NCBI GenBank assembly: GCA_030248215.1
Contig: JASANG010001436.1
Coordinates: 1-64,000, forward strand
DNA length: 64,000 bases
Origin: Enoplolaimus lenunculus
Taxonomy: Eukaryota; Nematoda; Enoplea; Enoplida; Thoracostomopsidae
Direction: 5' to 3'
The notes beneath the pieces were generated by a model that had not been told where the DNA came from, ran no database searches, and was given only the letters and a program-made list of their open reading frames with translations. A program made the translations under genes and the position numbers. Positions 35,236-46,079 of this stretch are shown piece after piece. Position 1 is the first letter of the stretch, and every line of letters starts with the position of its first letter.

Positions 35236-35667
35236 TAAACTACAGTTACGGCCATAAAAACAACATTGGAACAAGTGATAAAAATTGGTCCAATCCCATA
35301 TCTTGTTTTGCGCCTACAGCTTGCAATAAATGTCACACACCAGAATGAGGTTTTACATCACGAGCGCCCGAAAGAGCACTTGAGCTGTTGAAGTTTTGCA
35401 ATTGTTCAACTTTAACCATTTTGGTTCACTTTAAAGAGTTGGAAAACAAAAATTGATTGCCAAGAAACAAAATGTTTCTACTCGAACGCCTTAAAATTTG
35501 CCGGATCGATTTTAGAAATTGAATTTAGTTTTTAGTTTCAAGTGCATTGATTTCCCATGAGAATTCGTTTAGGTTGTTTTGACGTCACATAGAATGATTT
35601 TATCTTCCCGAAAACAAACGATGCCTTTCTGCGGTGTTTATTTGCACATTTGTTATATAACATTTCT

Positions 35668-35850
35668 GGCCCAGGTAAAGATCAGCGGTGAAGAGGTTTT
35701 CTGTGGGACTAGAAATGAATAAGCTTAAGCTTTAGACTAGTTTTTTGACTTGACTTAGGCTTAGGCTAAGAAATATGCTCATTCTTACGCTTAGGTTTAG
35801 GCTTAGGAGTATGCTTACAATACTGTTCCGCCCCTGTTCTTTACATTGGC
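35668..35850. mobile_element. TTAGGC-cored MITE
   Basis: Inverted ends GGCCCAGGTAAAGATCAGCG and CCGCCCCTGTTCTTTACAT. The core has ACTTAGGCTTAGGCT and GGTTTAGGCTTAGG, tandem TTAGGC-type words. No coding sequence. Confidence 0.75.
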
Positions 35851-36190
35851 TTTCTGTTTTGCATTTTAGCCGGTTGTGTACAGCGGCCTATTCAGTCATT
35901 TCTTACACGGATGCCATAACAAACGTTATGAAACGCAATTTTTACAGTACGCTATATATGTGCAAATATTATGGAAAAATGATAACGTAGGGACTCTAGC
36001 ACTATATCGCTGGAAATTTTCTGACGAGTGAGTGTACGGCAACTCTCACGTGAGCTCACTGCTTCTAGAAAATTTTGGCAATTTTTCTAAAGTCATTTGA
36101 AATCCTTGCATGCTCCTTCTAAAATTCTTTAGCTCAACCTATTAACGTGTTGAGCTAGCTACTGTAGTGACCCGAATAAGAGGGGAGTAA

Positions 36191-36425
36191 TAAAGAGGGG
36201 TCCCCATTTTGAGTCCCAATGTAATAAAGAGGGGTCCCCATTTTGAGTCCCAATGTAATAAAGAGGGGTCCCCATTTTGAGTCCCAATGTAATAAAGAGG
36301 GGTCCCCATTTTGAGTCCCAATGTAATAAAGAGGGGTCCCCATTTTGAGTCCCAATGTAATAAAGAGGGGTCCCCATTTTGAGTCCCAATGTAATAAAGA
36401 GGGGTCCCCATTTTGAGTCCCAATC
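36191..36425. repeat. 34-bp tandem array, about seven units
   Basis: Unit TAAAGAGGGGTCCCCATTTT plus GAGTCCCAATGTAA, nearly invariant. Present once in the other members of the MITE family (for example 46225-46265 in diverged form), so it expanded after insertion. GGGGTCCCC is a palindrome in each unit. Confidence 0.9.
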
Positions 36426-36654
36426 AATATGAGTCCGTATTCCTGATAAGAATCCGTAAGCGTGTAGAGTCCCTAAACCCTAATAACAGTCCACAAATGC
36501 CAATTATTCCTAGTTGTAGAGCATAAATAACTCCAGGACCAAATAAATGTGAGTTCGAAACTTTAAAGCGTACTTAAGTTTTGAAAGAATATATTACCTT
36601 GCGTTCGTTCAAGGGTTTGATGCAAGGCAAAAACGTTTAATTCAACGAATAATT

Positions 36655-36859
36655 GGGCTCAGGTATAGAACAGGGCCGGAACAGTAGTATAAGCATATTC
36701 CTAAGCCTAAGCCTAAGCCTAAGCCGAAGTGTATGGATGAACCTATTCCTAAGCCTAAGCCTAAACCTAAGCCTATAAGCAAAAAATTAGTCTAAAGCAT
36801 AGACTGACACTATTATAGCCCCTCCGGAAAATGATCCGGCAATGTTCTATACATGGGCC
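36655..36859. mobile_element. TTAGGC-cored MITE nested in CTGTAG MITE
   Basis: Ends GGCTCAGGTATAGAACAGGG and TGTTCTATACATGGGCC are inverted to each other. The core is CCTAAGCCTAAGCCTAAGCC and a second similar run, the longest telomere-like array in the window. Confidence 0.75.
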
Positions 36860-37479
36860 AATAGTTGCAATACCGGATATATATTAATAACGAAGGGTGC
36901 AGGAGGGTGGTTTGAAAATAAATAAAGGTCCGTAAAAGAATAACGGGGGGTTCCCTCTTCAGAGGCTAAATTAATATCAGCCCCCTCTTATTCGTGTAAC
37001 TACTGTACGAATTTGGATAGGTTGGTGAGAGAACGAAAGATTCAGATTGAAGGCAGTGTTGCTGTTTCGTTGCAGGAATTTGTCACTTTCACATGCGTAA
37101 TATTAAGTAAAGTCGGCGTGTTTATGGTTAAGCTTATAAGCATCAGCGTATAAATGAAGTCAAAAATCTATGAATAATCCGCACGTTAGGAATGTCAGCC
37201 TGAAGTTAGCCTAAGCAAACTGTGACGTTAAATATCTAATTGAAAAACTGACACCCCTTTCTACCACAATTCGCCGGGGGGGGCGAAATGTGGATGGTGT
37301 AAACGCACCCCTGTTTGAAACGATTTCCGCTTTATTTTTTGCTCTTCTAAATTAAATAGTGTAAACAATAAGTGTCGCCTGTTGACCAGGGGGTAGACGG
37401 ATAGTAATAATATTGACGGAAACGAAAAATGAAAACGGATATTCAAGTTATATTAAAGTTTCAAAGATGTTTTATTTAT

Positions 37480-37765
37480 GTACCAACAAAATTCAGGAAT
37501 GCAAATATTCACTTGGCTTTCTAAAAGGAACAAAATGCTGCAGATGCGTCAAAATTTTTTAGATTAGGAATGAATTTTGTAAATACAATTTGATATAAAA
37601 CAATTGCAGCGAATCTGTAATAAAAAATTCTGAAATATACATGTGATTTAGGACTAAAATTTTAAGCGTAAAAATAGCAAAATTTCCGGCATTTCTATAA
37701 TCTAAACGGGCTCCATCAACCAAATGAGAAGACGAGTTTTTTCGCAACCACATTGGTTGCCGCAA
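37480..37765 (-). repeat. Dispersed repeat, also at 40340-40736
   Basis: Its reverse complement matches 40420-40540 at about 75 percent by eye, with GGAAATT(T/G)TG(C/T)TATTTTTACG as a clear anchor. Family unknown; no coding sequence. Confidence 0.55.
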
Positions 37766-38209
37766 CTTTACTATGCAACAATTTTATTGATTGCAGCATC
37801 TGAATGCCTCCATCTGTCAAAAACTGATTGAAAATCGTCTCTAATATAAACGACGATACAATAAAAATATTTCAACTGATTTTCTATGCAATGGGTATTT
37901 GTTTGTCTGACAATTTTACGTAAATCCCAAACGTTTACAACAAATATATTTTAACCTCATAATTTACTGAATCACTATATAGTGCACTGCAATTGACTTG
38001 TTCATATACTGTCTTTTTTTAGTTCAACAATAATATTACCAACAGGCCGGCAACAAGTTTTTTAGCAAATCCATTGGTTGCCTGTTTTCAATATACACCA
38101 GTTCAATTGGCTGGTGTACTTACTACGCTTTAAACACAAACAAAAGTTTCAAGACTTCATTAAACCAATCAGGTTTCATCGATAAGTTTCTCCTGCAATT
38201 TTATTGGCT

Positions 38210-39040
38210 ATGTCAACCCAATACACTCCGCTACGATTGGCTAATCATCAACGTTCAAACGTCTCGATCGCTCATTGGCGCTCTGTTGACTATGACATAC
38301 ATTCACACACAATCGACCAATGCCGTCAAGTTGTACTGCTTGACATCGCTCTATCGCTATTGGTTATTTTAGCAGTAATGTTAAAACCGATTCTCATGCT
38401 CGATTCTGATTGGTCCGAGCGTTTAGTATCGATTGTTTACATTGTATGTGGACTGATCAGTGTTGCACTGTGTCAAGGATGTTTATACGGTTTAAAGTTT
38501 AATCATAAAGTATCATGGATTAGTATTTACGCAATATTCAACTGTCTGTATATGCTTTTACAAGTTGTAACTGTATTATTTATACTCTTACGAACGTTGC
38601 CATGTATTGCAAAGTTGTTTATTTTGATTGAAAATCGTAATATATTCGAACAGAGCCAGAATAATGAATATAACGTGGCATATAGCCAGAACAATGGCTA
38701 TAATTTGGCACAAAGCCAGAACAACGTCTATAATTTGGCACAAAGCCAGATTAATGCATATAACTTGGTACAGAGCCAAATTAATGTACATGACGAGATG
38801 AGAATTAAAACAGTGTTGGTCAAAACAGTAGTATGGTGTATACTATTGATACTGAATAGTTTTTATTGTATTTTTACGGGCATTTCGGTGATTATTGCGA
38901 GCCGTTGCAGATATCGGTTAATTGTACCGCAAGGTACTCAACAACTTTCAAGGACATATGTCGTTCGAAACTCAGAATCGCAAATGCACCGCGGGTGGTC
39001 GGGGAAGATTTATCCGGTTGAAAATATTGCCGTGGTATAA
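38210..39040 (+). CDS. Four-helix membrane protein with five 10-residue repeats
   Basis: Single open frame; the first true ATG is at 38210 (MSTQYTPLRL), giving 276 residues. An upstream TTG in frame at 38204 is not a likely start. Hydrophobic segments at about 41-62, 71-92, 102-128 and 202-231 predict four membrane helices. Between helices 3 and 4 (about 149-193) lie five tandem 10-residue units of the form SQNNxYNLAQ, matched by a 30-base DNA repeat (about 38651-38790). N-terminus and C-terminus are polar and contain Arg, consistent with cytosolic placement. No family recognised; the layout resembles small tetraspan proteins of nematodes, but the tetraspanin CCG motif is absent. It lacks introns in this stretch. 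Confidence 0.6.
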   Translation: MSTQYTPLRLANHQRSNVSIAHWRSVDYDIHSHTIDQCRQVVLLDIALSLLVILAVMLKPILMLDSDWSERLVSIVYIVCGLISVALCQGCLYGLKFNHKVSWISIYAIFNCLYMLLQVVTVLFILLRTLPCIAKLFILIENRNIFEQSQNNEYNVAYSQNNGYNLAQSQNNVYNLAQSQINAYNLVQSQINVHDEMRIKTVLVKTVVWCILLILNSFYCIFTGISVIIASRCRYRLIVPQGTQQLSRTYVVRNSESQMHRGWSGKIYPVENIAVV

Positions 39041-39048
39041 CAAACGGA

Positions 39049-39145
39049 AAATGTATAGAACAGTGCCGTTATAGTAGTAAGCATATTCCTATGCCTAACC
39101 GTAAGAATCAGCTTATACCGAAGCCTAAGCAAAAATAGTCTGAAG
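39049..39145. mobile_element. TTAGGC-type MITE, partial copy
   Basis: Starts with ATGTATAGAACAGTGCCG and contains AAGCATATTCCTATGCC and GAAGCCTAAGC, then ends without the second inverted end. It lies just after the stop codon of the four-helix protein gene. Confidence 0.6.
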
Positions 39146-39329
39146 AGTGAGCTGGAATCACGTTTACCAATTGTGCACTTGGTACATGTTTTTGTCATTA
39201 TATATGCTTATAGTTTTACACTAATTTTTTGATACCCATATGGATACCAACAGAAAAAATGTTATACATAGCTAGGTTTTCGAAATATTGATCTTCTATA
39301 TGGGTAGAATCAAGATGTCTGGGGTCTTT

Positions 39330-39560
39330 TCCGTTTTTCCCTTAGCCCGAGTTTGCCCAAAAGTGGTTCTATTTTGTATATTTTTGCATATTTGAGCTTC
39401 TCATGACCTCCCGTGATTACTCCACGCCTAAATTTGAATTTTTCTAAAATTCAATTTTTTAAGGTCCGAAGTTCGCTTGGGAACCAAGATTTTTTTGGTA
39501 AACAGTTTGACAAATTATACACCATTCGATGCAGCCTGCCGAGCAGAGTCGCTCCGGACA
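39330..39560 (+). repeat. Dispersed repeat, also at 47845-48060
   Basis: Shares GCATATTTGAGCTTCT(C/G)ATGAC and following sequence with 47895-48060 at roughly 75 percent by eye. Family unknown. Confidence 0.6.
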
Positions 39561-39654
39561 AGACTGTTTTGCAGTAACACTGTCTGGGACATTGAAATGT
39601 TTGAAAAACAGCGTAGTGAACAATATTTTTACAGATACTCTAGGGACTCCACTT

Positions 39655-40010
39655 TATTGTGATTTTGACGGGAAATTCAAGTATTGGCGGGGAAATTCTA
39701 ATTTTGGCCGGAAATTAAAATTTGGGCACAAAAATTCAAATTATGGCGGGAAGTTTAAATTTTGGTAGAGAAATTCAAATTTCGGCGGGAAAGTTAAATT
39801 TTGGTGGGAAAGTTTAAATTTAGGCGAGAAATTCATATTTTTGAGAGAAAATTCAAATTTTAGCGTGAAATTCAATTTTTGGCTTTAAAACAAAATTTTT
39901 TCGGTAAATTCTAGTGTGAGAAAAACATTGCCTAAATACTTTGCCATTTTTCGTACATTTCCTAAGAATAACATGCGAAAGAACAACAAAATAACGCGGT
40001 AAATTAAATT
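39655..40010 (+). repeat. GGCGGGAAATTCAAATTTT minisatellite with repeat tail, copy 1
   Basis: About ten diverged units of a roughly 20-base repeat (GGCGGGAAATTCAAATTTT) from 39660 to 39890. The tail TTGCCATTTTTCGTACATTT and CCTAAGAATA matches 52950-52990 after the second minisatellite, so the array belongs to a dispersed element. Confidence 0.7.
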
Positions 40011-40488
40011 ACTTAACTTAATTAGCGGTTTCCTGCGACTACTTTTAGACTTACGATAAAGTCCGACAGTTGGCGATTCGGCAATGCAATAAACTCTTGC
40101 AAATATTTTTAATTGATAGCCAAATTGTGTGCACTCCGCTTCGCAATACAACAGTATAGCCAGCTTTTTAAAACAGTATAGAGGGACGACGGATCTGCGG
40201 AGTGCACGTATAAGGTAACGTGTGAGCAATATTACAAGTCTGGTTTAGTTAATTTTTACAAAATATTTTTCGAAAAAATCTAAAAAATTACACTAGCATA
40301 AAAATATTGTTGAAACAATCGCAAGGTACTCATTGGGTACCAAACTATAGACTATTGTTGCCAGGGTCTAACCGGATATCCGTTTCCGGTAAAAATCGGT
40401 GTCCGTTTTTGTTTTCGTTGCCGTATAGAAATAACGGAAATTGTGTTATTTTTACGTTTAAAATTAGTTATAAAAATCACGTAAATAG

Positions 40489-40736
40489 CTCGCAATTTTT
40501 TGTTACGGATATACTACAATTGTTTGAAATGAAGGAAAAAGTATGAACTTTATCCAACATCTTAAAAATTTCGATGCATCCGTCATTTTTTTTATTATGT
40601 TCGAAAAACTGGCTCGCAATTTTTTGTTACGGATATACTACAATTGTTTGAAATGAAGGAAAAAGTATGAACTTTATCCAACATCTTAAAAATTTCGATG
40701 CATCCGTCATTTTTTTTATTATGTTCGAAAAACTGG
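40489..40736. repeat. Tandem duplication of a 124-bp unit
   Basis: 40489-40612 and 40613-40736 are identical as far as can be read. The upstream part (from 40340) is related to 37480-37765 in inverse orientation. Perfect identity means a very recent duplication or an assembly repeat. Confidence 0.9.
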
Positions 40737-40794
40737 TGAATATATACACCCCTGAACTATGTTGACAGAAAAATAAAACGATTTTGAAACTTTT

Positions 40795-41082
40795 ATGCTT
40801 CAATATTCGTTTCCGTTTCTGTTAGTTTTGCTATCCGTTTACACCCATCTAGTTACCCATACCTACAAACTTAAGGTATCAAATGAATATATAATAGCTA
40901 GCCAACAACCTATTCATATAGGTTGTTTCTACATCCTGCTGTGGGCAGGTGACAAAACAAGTACCAAGCGCACAATTGGTAACGTGAACCCCGCATTACT
41001 CTATTGCAGCACGGAAACTACAATTTGTGGTGACGTACCAACCAACTGGAATTTGTGGGGCCAGCATCGATACTACGACTAA
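40795..41082 (+). CDS. Possible small secreted protein
   Basis: 95 codons from a true ATG. Residues 1-22 look like a signal peptide (MLQYSFPFLLVLLSVYTHLV). The rest has three Cys and ends NWNLWGQHRYYD. The sequence AAG|GTATCA just after codon 27 could be a splice donor, so the real gene may be a signal-peptide exon only. No family recognised. A 34-bp satellite starts 17 bases after the stop codon. Confidence 0.3.
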   Translation: MLQYSFPFLLVLLSVYTHLVTHTYKLKVSNEYIIASQQPIHIGCFYILLWAGDKTSTKRTIGNVNPALLYCSTETTICGDVPTNWNLWGQHRYYD

Positions 41083-41098
41083 AATTTGCTTCTTGAGA

Positions 41099-41781
41099 TT
41101 GATTAGTCGAACAGGCCCGTAGCCAGATATCGGAGATTAGTCGAACAGGCCCGTAGCCAGATATCGGAGATTAGTCGAACAGGCCCGTAGCCAGATATCG
41201 GAGATTAGTCGAACAGGCCCGTAGCCAGATATCGGAGATTAGTCGAACAGGCCCGTAGCCAGATATCGGAGATTAGTCGAACAGGCCCGTAGCCAGAGAT
41301 CGGAGATTAGTCGAACAGGCCCGTAGCCAGAGATCGGAGATTAGTCGAACAGGCCCGTAGCCAGAGATCGGAGATTAGTCGAACAGGCCCGTAGCCAGAG
41401 ATCGGAGATTAGTCGAACAGGCCCGTAGCCAGAGATCGGAGATTAGTCGAACAGGCCCGTAGCCAGAGATCGGAGATTAGTCGAACAGGCCCGTAGCCAG
41501 ATATCGGAGATTAGTCGAACAGGCCCGTAGCCAGATATCGGAGATTAGTCGAACAGGCCCGTAGCCAGAGATCAGAGATTAGTCGAACAGGCCCGTAGCC
41601 AGAGATCGGAGATTAGTCGAACAGGCCCGTAACCAGAGATCAGAGATTAGTCGAACAGGCCCGTAGCCAGATATCGGAGATTAGTCGAACAGGCCCGTAG
41701 CCAGAGATCGGAGATTAGTCGAACAGGCCCGTAGCCAGAGATCGGAGATTAGAGTCGAACAGGCCCGTAGCCAGAGATCGG
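41099..41781. repeat. 34-bp satellite, about 20 units
   Basis: Unit GATTAGTCGAACAGGCCCGT followed by AGCCAGATATCGGA. Two variants (AGATATCGG and AGAGATCGG) alternate in blocks. Units are contiguous with no spacers. Arrays like this often differ in copy number between individuals and between assemblies. Confidence 0.95.
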
Positions 41782-41782
41782 T

Positions 41783-42433
41783 CAGGTCGTCATAGGTTCT
41801 CACAGAAAACTAAATCACGTAAAACTCTTGAAAACATTTTAGTCCCCATTAGTGAGAAGAGCTGGATACGGGCCTGTATGGCGAATTATTTAAGATAGTG
41901 CAATTCCATCTTGGCGTATAAATTAATTACAATTCAGCGAAAACTGTGAGCCCCCGTGCGTCACTTATCAATTCTCAATACGCCAGTTAAGTTTGAATTT
42001 CTGTTGAAATTAGAAAATTTCATTTCGAAATCAAAATTCAACACAATATCAGGGATTAAAACCCGCATATTTGAAAGAAAATTGAAATAAAATAAAGACA
42101 ATTACTTTTTTGTTTGATCTGACATTACGATCAATCCGATGTTATTCGAACAATGTATGCACTGTTTGAAACAATTCAAATAAGCAACTTTAATATATAC
42201 AAGTAAATGAATCGCAATGAAGTATTAGCAAATGCAAAAAAAATCTGTATAAAATTATTGTAAATCATAAAACAATTACGTTTATGTACTATGAAGCTAT
42301 TGTCAACATTGTATGCTGTATACTTGCCCAAATTAGGTGTATGGGTATTTCAGCTTTAATTTATATATAGCAACAATGCAAAACTTGAACAAATAACAAA
42401 ATACAAGCCACCATCTTCCAATATGAAATTGTC
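41783..42433. other. No gene seen
   Basis: AT-rich sequence without long open frames, splice-supported exons or recognised repeats. Confidence 0.5.
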
Positions 42434-42618
42434 GGCCAATGTAAAGCACAGAGGCGGGTCAATATTATAAGCATATACCTAAGCCTACACATAATAATGA
42501 GCATATTCCTAAACCTAAACCTATACCTAAGCCTAAGCCAAGCAAAAGCTTAGTCTAAGGTTTATATATTCTAGTCCCACAGAAAAAACATTCCGCCCCT
42601 GATCTTTTTACATGGGCC
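42434..42618. mobile_element. TTAGGC-cored MITE
   Basis: Inverted ends GGCCAATGTAAAGCACAG and TGATCTTTTTACATGGGCC. Core with CCTAAACCTAAACC and CCTAAGCCTAAGCC. No coding sequence. Confidence 0.75.
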
Positions 42619-42700
42619 AAATTGTCCATAGTCAGTGTGAATTCTTGCGTATTATTTTGTGCAATATTTTTGACTTAACGAAAATAAAATACCAAATTTT

Positions 42701-43075
42701 TATTACGCACGGTCTTGTCCGTCAGCCGTTTCTCACCATACGGTATCGTACTCTGTAAAACACTCTACTTAAAATAGTTATATTTTACTAACATTTTTAA
42801 GTATAATTGTACTAAATATTGAGTAAATGTTTGCTTAAATAAGTAAAACTACTGCTGTCATTTCTTGATTTAAGTAAACGTAAAGCTAAAAATCTTGCGC
42901 TTGCTTAAAATTAAGTAAAACTTTGCCAGGCACCATAGTGAGTACAACCGACACTTAATTCGGCAACAGTTTTACATAATTTTAAGTATATTTTTTGCGA
43001 GTACGTTAGTAAAAGTCGCGTAAGTACGATACCGCACCGCGATGCACGGTGACGGACTTCACCGGACGATATTAC
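42701..43075. mobile_element. Foldback element
   Basis: Imperfect inverted ends of about 50 bases; best part ACGGTATCGTACT (left) against AGTACGATACCGC (right), with GTCCGTCA against TGACGGAC further out. The inside has several AAGTAAAAC-type words in both orientations. Single copy in this window. Confidence 0.55.
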
Positions 43076-44810
43076 AATGAAATAAAAAGTAAATAGCATC
43101 CCTTTATTTGGCAATTTATCAATGTTTGAATCACTTGAGTTGATTATTCAGTTTAATGTTTTTATTCAGACCGATTACAAAGTGTTGCTCAAAGTTTGGC
43201 ATCGATCTATGTTCACGTTGCACCAACTGTATACGAGACCAGGTGGGGTTAGAAAGTTAGATTGAGTTACTTTCTAAATACATTATGAATCTTTACACAA
43301 ATATTTAACACAGTCAAGTTCAAATTGTTGTCTAAAAGCGAATTTCACAACATTTTTTTGCTCAAAACCCTCAAAATATTTCTTTTTCGCACAGGATTAG
43401 CTAAGTTTCCGCGTCAAATTTAATTTTAATTGATTTTGAAATTTTTGAGAAAAAATAATCCTAAACCTTAATTTCTCGTTAGATTATTTTGTTGAAAATT
43501 TTAGCCGCAACCAAGAATTGTTGATTGGTTGTCTTCACGCTAGAGCGTATACGTACTTTACGGTTTCATTGCTTTACTTCGCATTAAAACTATGATCTGT
43601 CGCCAGAGGCAAAATGTTGAATTTAGTTTACAAAATTTATGCTGATATTTTAAGTAAAAAACATGAGAATATATTTTTTTGCAATTTATTTGTGGCGTAT
43701 TTTTCGCTTTAAAATAAGTAACAATTTTGTGACAAATTCACACGTGCACAGCAAGAGTTTTACTTTTTAGATGGGTGCAGTCTGTATTTAAAATGATTTT
43801 TGCGAACAAACGTAGCGAAAGCCATTCGCACTTTCTTTACGATTTAACACGAGCCTTTAAAAAGCAGTAAAATTGAAGTTGTCTTGTCTTCAAAGATTTG
43901 GATGTAATATATTGCCTAAATCCACACCCTCTTTGTATAAACTCCGCTGTCGTACGATAAAGTAAATTTATGAAAATAATAAACATCCAAAAATGTTCAA
44001 GGACAACGTTTATACAAAACCGATGTGTTGGATTATTTTTGAAACGGTGTTTTGCAGAATTTGATATTAACAAATTATAAAAATTAATGTTTTAACTTTT
44101 AAAACACAAATTTTACTGTTTTTTTAAACATTTAAGACATTTTTGGTTATATTTTTGTTGTAAAAACAGTGTCAACCGGACGAACGACAAAAACAAAAGC
44201 CAAACTGAAAGTGCAGTCAAGTGTAACAAAGTATATTTTTGTAATTTTTGCGTAAAACGTCAACTTTGAATATGTCATCTGTGCAAGCGTCCCGTTTCAA
44301 CTTCTGTATGTTTTTATTTGGACGAAGCCGGAAAGAATTTAGTGAGATTGAGTATTAAATTTGAAGCAAAATTTTAAAACATTTTTAAGTTTATTTTTTT
44401 TCAAATTTTATCAATTTTGAACTAAATTTTGGCTGTTTTAGTTTTTTGAAATTTTAAAAAGGAGCCGTTTTCTACGATGAAGATTTAAAATGTTTCGTTT
44501 TAAAACGAATTTCAGTTTGGCTTTGCAAGCTGACAGGTATTTAAGGTATAGACGATGAATAGTTTGCGCTATAAAAGTGTAAGCAAAATTTCAAGTTGAT
44601 TCTTTTTCAATTTTTATTTCTATTTTCGGTTGTGGGCTGCTGCAAAAATTATGAACGTGGGACTCTTACGCAAGATTCTATAGTAAATTTGTGACACCAT
44701 TAAGCAATATTTTTTAGTCTACACACTTTATACTTAATATTTTGTATTAGGAAATCAAGGTTTAGTGCAACTGTATCTTTTGCTTATTCGCCGACGGCGT
44801 CCATCTGAGG
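43076..44810. other. No gene seen
   Basis: Strongly AT-rich, many runs of T and A. Short open frames on both strands lack support. Nothing recognised. Confidence 0.5.
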
Positions 44811-45020
44811 ACACTGCAAAAATAATGACTCAAAGTGACTCTCTCCGAAATAGGCTCTACGATACTACACAAACTGAGTCAAATTCGACTCCGCTAGAGT
44901 CAAACGTGCGATTTAGTGAGTCGAATTTGACTCTGGCGGTGTCGAATTTGACTCAGTTGGCGTAGTCCTGTAGAGCCTATTTCGGAGAGTGTCAATTTGA
45001 CTAACGATTTTTTGCAGTGT
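44811..45020. mobile_element. GAGTCA hairpin MITE, copy 2
   Basis: Starts ACACTGCAAAAATAATGACT and ends with the inverted TTTTTTGCAGTGT. Inner units GAGTCAAATTCGACTC and GAGTCGAATTTGACTC; TAGGCTCTACG and TAGAGCCTA mark the inner arms. Confidence 0.8.
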
Positions 45021-45697
45021 TTCTTAGCGATTAATTATTAATTACAATGGTTGAAATATCTATGTTTTTTCAAATAACATATAGTTTATTCAGAAATCAC
45101 CTGTTTGAAGGACCGAAATTTTATAATTCGCAAAGGAGAATGATTATTTATTCGTATCCGAAATATCCGGCAGTATTAAACGCAGCACCCGCATACAAAG
45201 ACCAAACAGGGTAAATTCAGTTCAAGCTTAAACGAATCTTTCACTATGGCTAACGTTTTCCGTGTTATATAATTTTCACTTGTTTCGGTGGACAAACTGC
45301 GAAATTGATTTTAAACCTGTTCGCCTATATTTTAGGCGCAGCTTTACAGAATCGTCGTCGAGTTGATGCTGTCGGTCGCCATCTGCGGATACAGAAATTA
45401 ACGAGATACAAACCAATTGACGTGCTTACAACACAAATTCATTAATTTTGAAGCAACTGTGGTCAATTTGGAAATATCAAAAAATTTGGCTAAAACACAA
45501 TTTATACATGAGGATGCCGGTAAATGTAAACTTTACAAGTGCATTTGACAGAAAGAAAGTCCTCCAAACATGAGTAGGTGCACATACTAAAATAAACAAA
45601 GTATTATTCGGAGACATGCTTGGCTTAAACGCAAAATATTCAAAGGTTCAATACGCGGCGTGTTCCAATTAAAGATAGTAAACTGAAAAATTTTCGC
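45021..45697. other. No gene seen
   Basis: AT-rich sequence with no supported exon and no clear repeat. Confidence 0.45.
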
Positions 45698-45701
45698 TTA
45701 A

Positions 45702-45964
45702 CCCTTTCTCACATGAATATTTTCTATTTCCCCTGAGACCTACTTTTATGCTAGGATTCGAACTCCAGTGACTGGAGTGGGAGGCGTATACCCTCACCAC
45801 TCAGCTATAGGAGCTTGACGCTCGAGTCCGAGGGGGCTCTTACGTCTTGTGGTGATTTAGTACTATCTATACGTGTTGCAATTGTTAAACACGGTGCGAT
45901 ATATATTATTTAACGTATATACACTACGCTGAGCTGCCTACAGGCAACTCAATGTGAGAAGGGG
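45702..45964 (-). mobile_element. piggyBac-like MITE with tRNA-like module, copy 2
   Basis: 263 bases, the same length as copy 1, TTAA on both sides (45698-45701, 45965-45968), ends CCCTTTCTCACAT and ATGTGAGAAGGGG. The tRNA-like part lies on the minus strand at about 45751-45816 with the A box TAGCTGAGTGGTGAGGG and B box GAGTTCGAATCC. By eye about 85-90 percent identical to copy 1. Confidence 0.85.
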
Positions 45965-46079
45965 TTAAACTTTCCACCAAACTTCCGTAAAAAAGGTCTT
46001 CTTGACAGTACATAGGGCTACCAAGGTTAAGGAAAGATTTAGTCTACAAATCAAAAGTTGTCGAAAATTCCGATAATTT

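Larger units (their letters stand above)
36172..37005. mobile_element. CTGTAG-family MITE with internal array and nested MITE
   Basis: Inverted ends CTGTAGTGACCCGAATAAG and CTTATTCGTGTAACTACTG, with TA on both sides (36170-36171, 37006-37007). Inside are seven tandem 34-base units (36191-36425) and a nested TTAGGC MITE (about 36655-36859). No transposase; the TA target suggests a Tc1/mariner-like source. Confidence 0.8.

Noticed and set aside
36142-36427. Three minus-strand frames with MGLKMGTPLYYIGTQNGDPSL units
   Set aside because: By-product of the 34-base tandem array inside a MITE; the three frames just rotate because 34 is not a multiple of three.
36700-36730. Chromosome end, from the TTAGGC runs
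   Set aside because: The runs are short, occur in both orientations and always sit inside the same small repeat with inverted ends.
41099-41781. Possible CRISPR-like array
   Set aside because: Units are contiguous without unique spacers, and the DNA is eukaryotic.
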